DNA of 64,000 nucleotides from Ctenosaura bakeri (lineage: Eukaryota; Chordata; Lepidosauria; Squamata; Iguanidae), in contig CAOLHI010001300.1 of the NCBI GenBank assembly GCA_948474755.1, forward strand, positions 1 to 64,000, in the 5' to 3' direction. This document shows, one piece after another, positions 48,577 through 59,828 of the stretch. The notes under the pieces are model-generated. The model made no database searches, was not told the origin of the DNA, and was given only the letters and a program-made list of their open reading frames with translations. Each line of letters begins with the position of its first letter. Position 1 is the stretch's first letter. A program made the translations under genes and the position numbers.

Positions 48577-48582
48577 GTAGGT
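48577..48582 (+). other. Splice donor of MAPK11 exon 1 (GTAGGT)
   Basis: A near-consensus donor directly after codon 37 plus two bases. The intron is phase 2 and interrupts the Cys codon, as I recall for exon 1 of p38-alpha and p38-beta in vertebrates. Reading through the donor meets a stop at once (TAG, 48578-48580). Confidence 0.85.
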
Positions 48583-48869
48583 GGAGGAAGGGGCGCGGAG
48601 GAAGGGAGGGAGGGAAGGAAGGAGAGAGGCGGGCAGAAAGAGGACAGGTGCAGCTCTGGGGGCATCCCCGGCCGCGCGAAGGCGGAAAGCTCCTCGAGGC
48701 AAAGGACTCGGCTCCCAGGTCCTCTCCTTCTCTTCCCCTCCGCCCGGCCTCTCCTTGTCCGAGCGAACAATGCCAAGGGCCACTCTGACACGGGAGCCGC
48801 CGCCGCTAGCTAGGCCGCCTGCCTTGTGCGTTCCCGAAACTGGCCGGGCGTCTCGAAGGGAGGAACCTC

Positions 48870-48889
48870 CACACACACACACACACACA
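48870..48889. repeat. Simple repeat (CA)n inside the CpG island
   Basis: About ten CA units. Confidence 0.9.
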
Positions 48890-49235
48890 GAACCAGCAAC
48901 AGCAGCTCAGTCGAGGCGCGGCCGCGCGCACACGCCCCTCTCTTCCCTCGGGTGTGTCGAAACCCGGGCGGCATCCCGACCATTTTGTCTCTGTGTGCGC
49001 GCCCTGTTTGAGGGCGCCTCCTTGGGTGCCGGTCTGGATAGACAGTATTTGGGTGTGCGTGGGTGTCTGTGGAGGATGCCCCGTGAGACCTGGCAGGTGG
49101 GCCTAGGCGCATGGAATGAGCGCATTGGGTACACTTGGAGCATGGCAAAGCCCTGCTTTCGGCAAGCAGCCTGGCATGAAACACAACCTGCTTGTAGTGT
49201 ATGGGGACGCCTTCGTAGGCCACTGGGGAGAGTGT

Positions 49236-49398
49236 GGCCATTTCCGCACTAGACTGTTGTAGTGCTATTATTCCACTTTCAACATCCTATGGAGTCCTGG
49301 GGTTTGCAGTTTAGGGAGACCCCTGCCTAAACTGCAAACCCCAGGATTCCATAGGATGTTGAAAGTGGAATAATAGCACTATAACGGTCTATTTGGCC
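49236..49398. mobile_element. Palindromic MITE, copy 5 (163 bp), in intron 1
   Basis: Flanked by TGT on both sides (49233-49235 and 49399-49401). Left 'GGCCATTTCCGCACTAGAC'; the arms through 'TTCCACTTTCAACATCCTAT' and 'CCTGGGGTTTGCAGTTTAGG' are almost perfect complements with a very small loop. The right terminus has lost the 'GCAGAAAT' block. Confidence 0.8.
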
Positions 49399-49401
49399 TG
49401 T

Positions 49402-49844
49402 GAAGAACTATAGCCTGAATTCTTTGTTTGGTTGAACCAGAGTAGTCCCAGTGAATCAATGTAACTTTCTTAAGTGCGGCCTTACTAAGCTACTAGTGAT
49501 TCAATAGGTGTATTCCAGTTGAGACTAACCATTGGTTTTAGACCGTAGTGCTTACAGGGGGGAAAAAGCTATATGTGTACATAATTGATAATCGTTTGAT
49601 ATCAAATCGAGGGTCATCCCCCTGGGCTACACAATCCCCACCCACTGATTGTTACTTCTGGGGTAGATAACAAGGTTTCAATGTGGGGAAGGTAGCCAAC
49701 ACAGAAGGTGATTCACTAAGAAGGTTATTGAATTTGGTGAGATGGACTGTGATCCATGAAAGACTATGCCATAGTAAACTGGCTAGTCTTTCAGATGCCA
49801 CCAGACTCTGTTCTTGTTTTCATCGTATTAAAATGTACACCTGG
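49402..49844. other. Intronic DNA, no feature seen
   Basis: Nothing recognised. Confidence 0.4.
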
Positions 49845-50045
49845 TGTTGCTTTTTGGTGCCTTCCAGTCATTTATAACGTATGGGGACCCTAAGGCAAAG
49901 GTTTTCCTTGGCAAGATTTGTTCAGAAGGGTTTGCCTTTGCCTCCCACTGAGGCATGACTTGCCTTAGGTCATGCAGTGGCTTTTCATGGCCGAGCAGAG
50001 ATTCAGACTCTGGTCACCAGAATCAGAGCCCAAGACTTAGGTATT
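49845..50045 (-). repeat. tRNA-derived SINE, reverse orientation
   Basis: 'GGTGCCTTCCAGTCATTTAT', 'GGCAAGATTTGTTCAGA', 'CCTTAGGTCATGCAGTGGC' and 'GATTCAGACTCTGGTCACC' follow the same order as the other reverse copies. Confidence 0.7.
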
Positions 50046-51645
50046 GAGTGTTGTGTTTTTGGCATGAAGTGTGTGTGTGTGTGTGCATGCGCACAATCTT
50101 TGTGCATTTTTGTAGATGGCTGTATGAAATTCACACAGTATAAAGGGTATCATCCTTCTCCACTAAATGTGTGTGTGTTGACCTATTGCCCTGCGTTCTC
50201 TGTCAGAGGGTTTTAGTGTTCGTATTTCTGTCTCTGCCCTGCCCCCACTGAGGTTGTCAGCAGAGACTACAGAGCTGAGCTGCCTCTCCCAATGCCATTC
50301 AAACTGGAATTCCTCACGGGTTGCTAAGGGTAACCCCAGGGCTGTGCCAGCTACTGAAAGAGGTTTCCCCAGACTATTTTTAAAGACCTCCTCTCTCTCC
50401 ACTGAATGAGGCTTTGGCAGGGTGATGCTATTATTCTCCCAGCTATTGTGGTCAAGTCTAAAGTGTTCCTTTGCCACTTTGTGTGACTGGAGGCAATAGA
50501 AGTGAGGACACTGAACCTTATGGTCACTGCAGAGGAGCAAAATAAGAATCCCAGTCCTGCCCAACATCCCCACAATTGTCTTCAAGGTACCTGAGTCTTT
50601 TCGCAAGTATTAGATAGTGGTATGGTAAATAATTTTCTCCTTTACCATTCAAATGGAATGTTGCAAAGGTGGGGTGGCCTTGGGCTATCTCTCTGTGTAT
50701 TTTGAATGTCACAAAAAAAATAATAATCAATATTTATGTTAGTAAGTCACACATGTTTAGACCTAGCTCATCATCTGAACACACATGTGCAGTAATCTAA
50801 ATTGTGAAAACCAAGCAAATCTCTGGGTCCGGTTAGTAACTGGATTAGTTGTCACCCAGGAAAAACTCTCAGTGTAATCCTTTGCAATTCCATGGAAGAA
50901 AAAATATACTGTTGAAAAGCAATAGATTGCATAAAAGGATATCTAAATAACTTTCCATCATATGTACATTGTCCAGTTTTTGTGGGTCAACAGAAGAAGC
51001 AGAGGTTAAGGGAGAGTTTTTTCAATGGAAGGAAAAAAACATTGGAATAGCCTAATCATCACTATAGGGACTAGTGCTATTTAACACATTCATTGATGGT
51101 TTGGAATTAAGGTTGATCAGTGAGATAGTCATGTGTACATATGATGCCAAGTAGTTCATAAAAGTGAAATCCAAAGTTAACTGTGAATAATGGCAGGAGG
51201 ATCTGTCCAAACTGCAGTTAAGTTATCAAATCTGATCTATTGTAACTTGAGATGTAACGAGATGGAACCCTGTCAATATCTAGATTGTCTTGAGGTTATG
51301 GTGGACAGCTCATTGGAGGTAGCAACTCAGTATGCAGGAGGCAGGGAGGCAAAATCTGTGTTGAAAATTATGTGGAAGTAGACTGAGAGGGAAACTGTTA
51401 TGATTGTAATACCTTTAAATAAATCTGTGGTATAGTCAGTTTTAGAATATAGGAGACTTCTGGACACAACTGCTAGCAATGGAAAAGGCCAGAGAGGAAC
51501 AAATAATGATGAGGAATTTGCAGGACATGATTGAACAATTAAATAACATTAAGCTTTTTAGGATGGAGAACACATATTTATATACATAAAAAAAGCTGCC
51601 TTATAATCATCTAGCCCAGTGGTTTTAACTCTGCCTGGAAGCAAT
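50046..51645. other. Intronic AT-rich DNA, no feature seen
   Basis: A short GT run near 50069. Otherwise unrecognised. Confidence 0.4.
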
Positions 51646-51647
51646 GG

Positions 51648-51762
51648 CTGTTTGGATTTCTGGCTTTCCTAGCCCTGTCTGGAGATCGCCATCCAAGTTC
51701 TAACCAGGCCTGCCCCTGTTTAGCTTCTGAAATCAGATGAGATTGGATGCATTCAAAGTCAT
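51648..51762 (-). repeat. 5S rRNA-derived SINE fragment, reverse orientation
   Basis: Complement of the 5S internal-promoter region: 'GGAGATCGCCATCCAAGTTC', 'TAACCAGGCCTGCCCCTGTT' and 'TAGCTTCTGAAATCAGATGA'. This is the best-preserved 5S match of the three copies in the window. Confidence 0.78.
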
Positions 51763-52715
51763 ATAGTAAAAAGAGAGAAAGTTTATGTGTGAGGAACAAG
51801 AGTCTCAGAAGAAACATGAAACATTGTGTCATTAGTTTGCGGAAATCATGTGGTAGCTATGGCTGTTGAAACAAGGATGAGGAACATGTGGAACATTCCA
51901 TTCTCAACTCTTATCATTCCACATCCATTGACTCTGGTGACTTGGTTGATGGTGATTGATGTAGTCCGGCAACATCTGGAAGGACACACATGGCCTACTC
52001 CTGGATCTTAAGGGTAAATAGAGGAATTAATTGAAGATAGGTCTACCAGCAACTCTGAGACTGGATAGCCGAACAGAAACTCTGTGTTTAGAGGCAGTAT
52101 AGTAGGTGGTAGAAGAGTAACAAGAGGAAGAAGAATTGTAAACATAATGCACGCTCAGAGCCTGGGAAAAGTTGCTTTTTGGATTAACAGCTCCCTGAAT
52201 CCCCAGCCAACATGGTTAGTGGCCAAGCCAGGAAGTTGTAGTCCAAACGAAAAAAAGGTAACTCTTTGTAATCTGATTCAGCAGGGCACGTCTTACATTT
52301 TCATTTGGCTGCTATAAAGATTGCTGCAAAGTGGTTGTAGTACTTGGGATATGTTATATAAACACCAAGTGTTTTAAATGTTTTTGGTGGTATTACTCAA
52401 GCAGACACAGTCATTACTTACTGACTTAGTGAGACCTCATGGTGCAATGTTGGTGTAAATTGGCATGCTTTCTGTTTTCTTGTTGCATTAAGAATTCTTC
52501 TGATGCAAATCAGGCCTTCAAGCAAGGAGCTTACTTAAACAGCAGTGGCACTGAAGTCTATTGTGTGTTAGATAATCCATTTGTGTGAAATGGCCACTGT
52601 GTGATGGGTTAAAAACACACACATTCACAATCTGAATGCTGCTCAGTGTGCCTCACATGATTATGCAGTGCGCACTCATGAGTCTGAAGATCAAAAAAGC
52701 TGAAAGTCATAAAGT
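51763..52715. other. Intronic AT-rich DNA, no feature seen
   Basis: Nothing recognised. Confidence 0.4.
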
Positions 52716-54165
52716 CATTGAATCATAGAATTGGAAGGGACATTTAGTACAAGTCCCTACTCAATGCAGGAAATCCAGCTAAAGCATTCCCAACAGGTAG
52801 CTGCCCAGTGTCTTTTTGAAGATGTTCAGAGAAGGAAACTTCACCACCTCTCTAGGCAATTGGTTCTATTAACAAACTGCTCTTATTATCAAGAAATTCC
52901 TTTAAATGTTCAATCAGAATCTATTCTTCTGTAACTTCATACCATTTAACGTGGTCCTGCCCTCTGGGGTAGGCATCAGAGAACAGGCTTACCTCCTCAT
53001 CTTTGTGACAGCCCTTGAGGGAATTTAAAGAGTGCAGTCATAGAATAATAGAGTAGGAAGAGACCACAGGGGCCATCCAGTTCAACCCCCTGCTATGCAG
53101 GAACACACATCAAAGCACTCCCAACAGATGGCCATCCAGCTTCTGTTTAAAAACCTCCAAAGAAGGAGACTCCACCACACTCCATGGCAGCATATTCCAC
53201 TGCCGGACAACTCTAACCATCAGGAAGTTTTTCCTGAGGTTCAGGTGGAATCTCTTTTCCTTTAGTTTCAATCTGTTACTCCTTCTCCTAGTTTCTGGAG
53301 CTGTGGAACAAGTCCATTCCCTCTTCAGTGTGATATCCTTTCAAGTATTGAGACATGGCTATCATGACCCATCTTAACTTTCTCTTCTGCAGACTAAACA
53401 TACCCAGCTCCCTGAGACACTCCTCATAGGGCATGGCTTCCAGACCCTTCACCATTTTGGTCACCCTCTTCTGGACATGTTCCATGTCACCCCTCAGTAT
53501 TCTCTTCACCAAGCAGAACATGCCCAGCTTCTTCAACCTTTCCTCATATGTTTTATTCTCCATATCATCCTTCTCTGAACCTGCTCCAACTTGTTCATAT
53601 CCTTCTTAAGATGAGGTGCTCAAAACTTAGCACGGTACTCCAAATAAGGCCTGAGCAGTGCAGGAAATAATGGGTTGATTACTTCCTTCTGTTTGGAAAT
53701 TGCTTCCATTAATGAAAGCTAAAATGGCACTTGCCTTCTATGGTGCAGTATCACACTGCTGGCTCATGTTCAGCTTTGAATGAACAGTAATGAACAGTAA
53801 TCCCAAGGTCCTTTTTGCATGTAGTAGTCATGTATCCCCCATCTTATTTCTGTGCATTTGGTTTTTGTGGCCTAAATGTAGAATTTTATATTTGTCTCTA
53901 TTGAACTTCATTTTATTAATTTCTGCCCAATTTTCTAGTTTGTGTAGGTTCTTTTGACTTCTGTTTCTATCTTCCAATGAATTATCCACCCATCCCAGTT
54001 TTGTGTCATCTGCAAACTAGAGAAGGATTCCGTCTATCCTGTGATCTGAATCAGTGATAAAAAATGTTGGAAAGTAATAGCTCTAGGACAGAATTCTGAG
54101 GTACTCTACTCAAGACCTCCTTCTGTTTTGAAGCTCAGCCACTGATGATGATTCTTTGCATTAGT
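52716..54165 (-). mobile_element. CR1 LINE, older copy, interrupted
   Basis: The 3' tip lies at 52716 ('TGAATCATAGAATTGGAAGG') and the element runs leftward on the minus strand. It is interrupted at about 53037-53487 by another CR1. It resumes with the complement of 'GAGGAAAGGTTGAAGAAGC' and continues through 'GAGGTGCTCAAAACTTAGCA', 'CACACTGCTGGCTCATGTTC' and 'TTTTGTGTCATCTGCAAACT', all hallmarks of the CR1 ORF2 end region. Frames are broken. Confidence 0.8.
53037..53487 (-). mobile_element. CR1 LINE, younger copy nested in the older one
   Basis: Begins with its own 3' tip ('TCATAGAATAATAGAGTAGG') and contains the full C-terminal region, so the '[12 protein letters not shown]' / 'LGMFCLVKRILRGD' segment occurs twice in a row across the junction at about 53487. 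A GTCA at both junctions may be a short target duplication. Confidence 0.75.
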
Positions 54166-54321
54166 CCTCACCATATGGCATGATGTAGTAGAATTTATTT
54201 TGCTGGAATGTGCTCTCTCTCTAAGTTCAGGCAAAAAGTATCCTTTTATTGGTGTGTGTGGGTGGGTGTTTTCACTTGCTGGATATGTCTGGGCTGTGGA
54301 AGGGAACATGCTGTGCCTGAG
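54166..54321. other. Short unrecognised spacer
   Basis: Nothing recognised. Confidence 0.35.
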
Positions 54322-54490
54322 GTCATAGAATCATAGAATCTTACAGCTGGAAGGGCCTGCAAGTGCCATCTAGCTCACACACACCACCATGTAGGAGTCT
54401 ACAATTAAAGGACTCCTGAAAGATGCCTGCCCAACCTCTGTTCAAAGACCTCCAAAGAAGGAGAGTCCATGACACTCCAAGGCAATTTGA
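54322..54490 (-). mobile_element. CR1 LINE 3' fragment
   Basis: 'TCATAGAATCATAGAATCTT', then 'CAGCTGGAAGGGCCTGCAAG' and 'AGACCTCCAAAGAAGGAGAG'. Third minus-strand CR1 tail within 2 kb. Confidence 0.75.
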
Positions 54491-54547
54491 GGTGATTAAG
54501 CAGTATCTGAGACCAGAAGTGTGTTTCTTTTTAGGATGGGACTAGTA

Positions 54548-54655
54548 TAGCCTTCCAGATGTTATGGTACTGCATTTCTCATGTTGCCTCACCACTGGGT
54601 ATGTGGGCTAGGGCTGATGGGAGTTGGAGACTAAAAAGCACCTGGAAGGCTACAG
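54548..54655. repeat. Short foldback repeat (ACTACAACTCCCATCA family)
   Basis: Inverted ends 'TAGCCTTCCAGATGTT' and, on the complement of the right end, 'TGTAGCCTTCCAGGTGCT'. The interior has 'GGGCTGATGGGAGTTGGAGA'. Confidence 0.6.
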
Positions 54656-57600
54656 TTGTCCACTCATGCTTTAGAAAAAATGGAATCACACATGTCTGTG
54701 GCATATGAATAACGAAAGATCAATTGTTAAAAGACTTACTGCTCTAGAAACACAGATTAATTAATTAATCCTCATTAACTGCAGAAGGCCTTTGGTTCCT
54801 TGGCAGAATATATGTACTTATCTAATGTATTCTTAAATTGTCCCTCTGTTGGTAAACGTTCAAGGTCGTCTGCAGCAAAACCTTGCACAATGGAACAAAA
54901 TTTCAAAGAAATAACTAAAATAAGGCAGAATAAATGGAGGCATTACAATAAAACAGGAGAATCACTCAAAGCTCAGCAAATTGTATTTTTTTCTCTACTG
55001 TTTAAAGGCCAACAGTGAAGGAACCACTCAAACTTTCCTGTAGAGGAAATTTCACAATGCCCCTCTCTCTGCCCTGTCAAGGAAATGGGACATATAACAA
55101 GGCCTCAGAACATGTTCAAAAACTCTGGGCAGGTTCTCTTAGATGAAGGGTACTTTCAAGTATGTGAGCCCTTCCACTTTGCATTAGAAACTTCCGTATC
55201 CACCCCTAACACTCCCACACTTAAAACTTCAAGTAGCAGGACTGAGTCCTTTTGCCAACTGGAGTAGACAGTACTGACTAGGTAAACAAATAGTCTGGCA
55301 TGGTATAATAGAGTTCGATATGCTTGAGAACCATCCATATCTTAGAAACACAGAAGGCTGCTTTGTACAGATTTCCCCCACTTATCTGACTGGTTAGGGA
55401 GTGGAGAACTGTTAGAAAATGGAATTGGTTGAAAAGCAGAACCCATGTACTGTACTGTAGGGAGTGTGATGGGTTTATGGAAGCTCATTTTGGACTGACT
55501 ATATGCGTCTTGCTTGCAAAGTCTCTCAGCAGTGTAGCTCCTTTCTCCCCATCCCTGCTCAGGTTGCTTTGCAAGCAGTGCCTGTGTGCAAGTGGTTCCA
55601 AAAGAGCATCCATAGACAAAAAGAACTGATGAAAGAGCAAAATCCCATTGAATTAATAGAACTTGCCCTTATTAATTTGGAAGCACCAAAGAAGAAGTCT
55701 TTAGATAACAGGGCTTCAAAAGGTAGAGGCTTCCTGTACTAGATCAAATAGTCTAATTCAGTATTGTTTAAACTGACTGGCAGTTGATCTCTAGAGTTTC
55801 AGACAACCTTAGCTAGAAATACCAAGAAACTGAACCGACTTCTTTTATTACCTTGCTTACATGTCAGTTACGTAGAATGGAAAGTGATCTGTTACCACAA
55901 AACTTGCAGATTGTATCTCCTCTCAAGAATGCCGTGGAGGCAAAAGCCTGTGTGATTTGCGAGATCTAGTATTTGATAAGTCACAGAGGTGCATAATTTT
56001 GGACAATACAATGGGAAAAAACAGCCTCTCAAACATAGGAGAGAAAAGAGTGTGTGTTTACAAAATGTCCATCTGTCAAAACATTGATTTTTTCCCCCAA
56101 CCACTTTGTGCTCAGTGATGTTGTAACAATGCCAGTAATTTTGCAGAGTCATTATGTGAATGAGAAAGAAAATCAGGTTTCTGAGAAGCAAATGTAGCAG
56201 TGTGCCAATACTGAGAATTATATTCAGGATTGTTTTAGATCTGATTGATAACAGCCTTCTGAGAAAAGTTGATGCTTTGAGTCGTGTGCCTTCTGGTCTA
56301 GGTTATTTTGCTCTCATTAGTACAGTGATGTGTGGTTGTATAAGGTGTGTGCGTCTTGGCAGTTAATAGGAGTGTTGACTTAGGACCAAAGGGAACAGAA
56401 CAAAGATCTCAGCTGAAACAGTACTGGTTTGGGATAACAAACTGTGTACATAGAACAGAACAGAAAAGTCATTCTCCTCTTTCTTAGCTGTACAGTATTT
56501 TGTTTTTCTCCACCAAGTTATAATCAGTCAGCCAAAAGTCTATATAAATGAAGAATAAACTCTCAGTCTATTAAAACTGATTATTATTTGAACCCTATGC
56601 CAGATATGTTGTCTAAAATTATTATTGTTTGACATAGATAATTTTAGTGTTGAACAACTTTGAGAGGCAAAGTTGGGAGAGGGCAAAGCTTGGAAATTTT
56701 ACTTTTCAGGACTACAAGTACCAGAATCCCTCAAACATTATAGCTGACAAAGAGAGATTCCAGGACATGTAATCCAAAGAAAGGGCATTCAATGTATGTT
56801 GATAAAAGAGTGTGCAAGCTTGCAGTTTAAATGGAACTCTTCATCAGGCATAAGGGAAAAAGAGATAACTACATAGAAATGCAGCTTACTGATGATGTAT
56901 TTCTCAAGGCAGGTCTTTCCCTGTTCAGATTGTGTGATACAGATTTCATTATATATTATTCAGATTTTGGTTCTGTGAGGCAAATCGCTGCATAATTTTT
57001 ATAACTTGCTATTATACCTTTGGGTTCTTTATTTCTAATCAAGATTTATTATTTTATCATTTTGTACACGTCCTACATTGTTTAGAGTGTTCCAAATGGA
57101 AAGTGGAACTCTGTTCAAGTCTAATACATTCTAAAACTTCATCTGAATTTAGTGAATATCAATAAGTTGGTGTAGTCATCCTGGAAATCTAGAATCATTT
57201 GTTCAGGGTTGATGTTCTAGGAGCTAGAATGTTTGACTAGAAATATCTAGATTCAAATCCCTTCTCAGTTATTAAGTTCATTGGACCATCTCTAAACCTC
57301 CGTATAAGGACAAAATGGGTGGGTACATCCATGTATGAACCTTCATCTTCTTGAGATACAACAAATAAGTCAAAAATCCTGTCTTGTAATTACCAAGTAA
57401 TGACTATACTTCCTAGCCACATCATTAGAGTTGAATTTTAGGTCAGAGAACCTGATAGGTCATAGAGGGAGTGGCTGTCCTGGCAGAAATGCTCAGCAAG
57501 TGCCAAGTCGTTCCTGGTCATAATCATTCTTTGGTCTGAATTCATTCTGAGGGACTAGTTTCACCATGAAACATAAGGACTGAATTAGAGACACACAACG

Positions 57601-58525
57601 TTCTGTGAGTGGACATGATATTTTCAGAGTGACCTTGAAATTAGTGGAAAAGAATGCATGACGTATGTCATGTTCAAACTCCCCCCTCTCCCTGCTTTCT
57701 CTCTCTCTTTTTTGGTCTGAGTCCAGTATTTCCCATTCCTCCCTTACACTGAACCTTTAGATGAAAAAATATTATTTCCAGATAAAATATAAGGCTAAAG
57801 ACACCACCAGCATAAAATTCATAGTTACACCCTGATTCTAAATTCAGTGGCCTGGATACTTACTTTCTCCCTGTGAAGAGAATACAACAGAGCTTTCCCA
57901 TTTGCTCTTCCCTCTGTGCCTCCTTTAAATCTGCTCTTACAGACTGAGTGTCTCTCAGTAATGGGGTATGATATGGTAAGTGGCTGGAGGTGTTTGTAAC
58001 GTTGGCCTTGATGACTTCCTTATCACACAAATGGAAGCACACCTTGGGAGTTAAGCCAGTGTCTAGGAGTCAGTGAGATTTGCTTCCAAGAGCAGCTTCA
58101 GACGTGGACTTTCTACATGACTGAGCACTGTGTATGACCATGGACACTTATATATTGTTATACACACAGTTAGCTGAGAATATGCATATCAGAAATCTTG
58201 AATATCTGCATTCAGAAGATGATGTGCTCAGCTGCCACATTAGTATGATTTTCATACTTGGCTGGATAGAAATGTTATCTTTCTTGGAAATCTGCCGTAG
58301 TTCAGATGGCCTTAAGTGGCAAATTTAGGATTGAGGTATTAGGTTTAGTTACATAAAAGAACAATTATATGTGTTGTGTGTTGGTCAGAAATAAGCAATT
58401 GAAGCCTCATAAACCAAGGCTTATGCTTGAAGAGCTTAGCTGTCATTAATACGGAGAAAAATTTTGTGGGTGGTGTGTGTATGGGTATTCTTTCTCTGGC
58501 ATTACTTTTGCTGTGTCCCAGAGTA
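54656..58525. other. Intronic AT-rich DNA, no feature seen
   Basis: A faint foldback piece near 56697-56790 ('GGACTACAAGTACCAGAATC'). No exon-like segment was recognised. Confidence 0.4.
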
Positions 58526-58528
58526 TAT

Positions 58529-58744
58529 AATCAGACCTCTATATTTACGGATTCTGTATGCACAAATTCATCCAACCAAATCTAGAAAATATTTTTAAAA
58601 ATCCAAAAAGCAAACTTTGATTTTGCCATTTGATATAAAGGGTGCCATTTTACTACATCCTTGTACATAATTAGGACTTGAGAATTTTAGTATCTGTGGG
58701 GGGTCCTGGAACCAAACCTTAGTGGATGCTGAGGGCCCACTGTA
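58529..58744. mobile_element. Tigger-like (pogo) MITE
   Basis: Left 'CAGACCTCTATATTTACGGA'; right 'GGGGGGTCCTGGAACCAAAC' to 'GAGGGCCCACTG', followed by TA. The phrase 'GGTCCTGGAACCAA' and the ends are typical of Tigger-derived elements. TA on the right; TA on the left is diverged. Confidence 0.6.
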
Positions 58745-59124
58745 TATGATTTTCCTCTTGTTCTGTGCTTTGTCTTATATTTGTCACAGCATTTTGCTTT
58801 TACAGACAGTGCCATGTGCCAGTAAAATAAACTTTCTCTCTTTACCATTGCTAAATATTAAACCCTAGCGTATATACCCAGCATTGCTTGGGATTTTATT
58901 TTCTCATAGGTAATACTTGTTAGAAAGATTTGAGATCCTGTATCTCTAATTCCCCAAACTGTCTCGTCCAATGCCTGTAGCTTTTCCTCATATTTCCCAA
59001 TCCAATCTGTATTGAGTTATTAGCATACATAGGTTGGGTTCATGAGGGAATACATTGTTTTCCTCCTTGCTGCTAGGCCTCATCTCCTTAGCAGCTGGCC
59101 AGTTCAAGACAGGCCCAAGAGCAT
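58745..59124. other. Intronic DNA, no feature seen
   Basis: Nothing recognised. Confidence 0.4.
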
Positions 59125-59137
59125 TCTGGCTGAGAAT

Positions 59138-59803
59138 TCTTTTTTTTTAATATTTTTATTAAATTTTAAATTGGAAATAACCTCCCTCCTTCTCCACTTC
59201 CAAGCTTTTTTCCAGTTGAGTCTGCTTGTTTACATTCCATTCCTTTCTGTTTAAAAGATAATCTTACATTGTTACATTGCTGCTTTGTTACATTACCTTA
59301 TTTACATTGTTACCTTGCATTATATACAATCTTGCTTTATTCCTTTCCCTCTTTTTATATTATATCTTTATCCAATTCAAGACTTCTTTCCATTCCTTTT
59401 CAAAGTTTTGGATAGGCTTATTTTTCAGTGAAAATGTTAACTTTTCTATCTCTACCATGCCCAGAACTTTTAATTTCCATTATTTTATATCAACATAGTT
59501 CCTTTCTTTCCAGTATTGTGCATATGTCAATCTTGCGGCAGTTATCAAATATAACAATGTCTTCTGGTGACATCTTATTTATCCTAGTTCCCCTAGCATA
59601 TTTAACAAATAAAACTCTGGTTTCATTTCAAATTTTAGACTATAAATTCTTTGAATTTCATCATGTATTTCCTTTCAAAATTTCCTTGCTATCTTACAGG
59701 TCCACCACATATGAAAAAATGACCCCACGTTTTCATCACATTTCCAACATCTTTCATTTCCATTTTTAGTTATTTTTTGCAACGTTTCAGGTGTCATATA
59801 CCA
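59138..59803 (-). mobile_element. L1 LINE 3' end with 13-bp target duplication
   Basis: The minus strand encodes the L1 ORF2 C-terminal zinc region: 'RCWKCDENVGSFFHMWWTCK' (around 59690-59760), followed by degraded sequence and an A-rich tail (T-run at 59140). Target duplication TCTGGCTGAGAAT occurs at 59125-59137 and 59804-59816. It is 5'-truncated. The duplication is exact, so the copy is not very old, though the frame already carries stops. Confidence 0.85.
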
Positions 59804-59828
59804 TCTGGCTGAGAATGATAAAGGACCC

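Larger units (their letters stand above)
47960..49060 (+). promoter_or_regulatory. CpG island and promoter region of MAPK11
   Basis: The composition switches abruptly from AT-rich to GC- and CpG-rich at about 47970 and falls back after about 49060. A CCAAT motif lies at 47959-47963 and a GC box-like 'GAGGCGGGC' at about 47971. No TATA box stands at a sensible distance from the start codon, which fits a broad CpG-island promoter. A long pyrimidine tract with CCT repeats lies at about 48245-48330 in the presumed 5' UTR. The transcription start cannot be fixed from sequence alone. Confidence 0.75.

Noticed and set aside
48246..48791. 181-codon minus-strand frame over the MAPK11 promoter
   Set aside because: Antisense to exon 1 and the CCT tract, giving poly-Glu/Gly; a compositional artefact.
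48581..49252. 223-codon open frame just after MAPK11 exon 1
   Set aside because: It lies in CpG-rich intron 1, where stops are rare, and begins at the splice donor region; Arg/Gly/Pro-rich chance translation running into the palindromic MITE.
51648..51762. Functional 5S rRNA gene
   Set aside because: The match is partial and carries substitutions and indels, lacks a proper terminator and sits in a SINE context.
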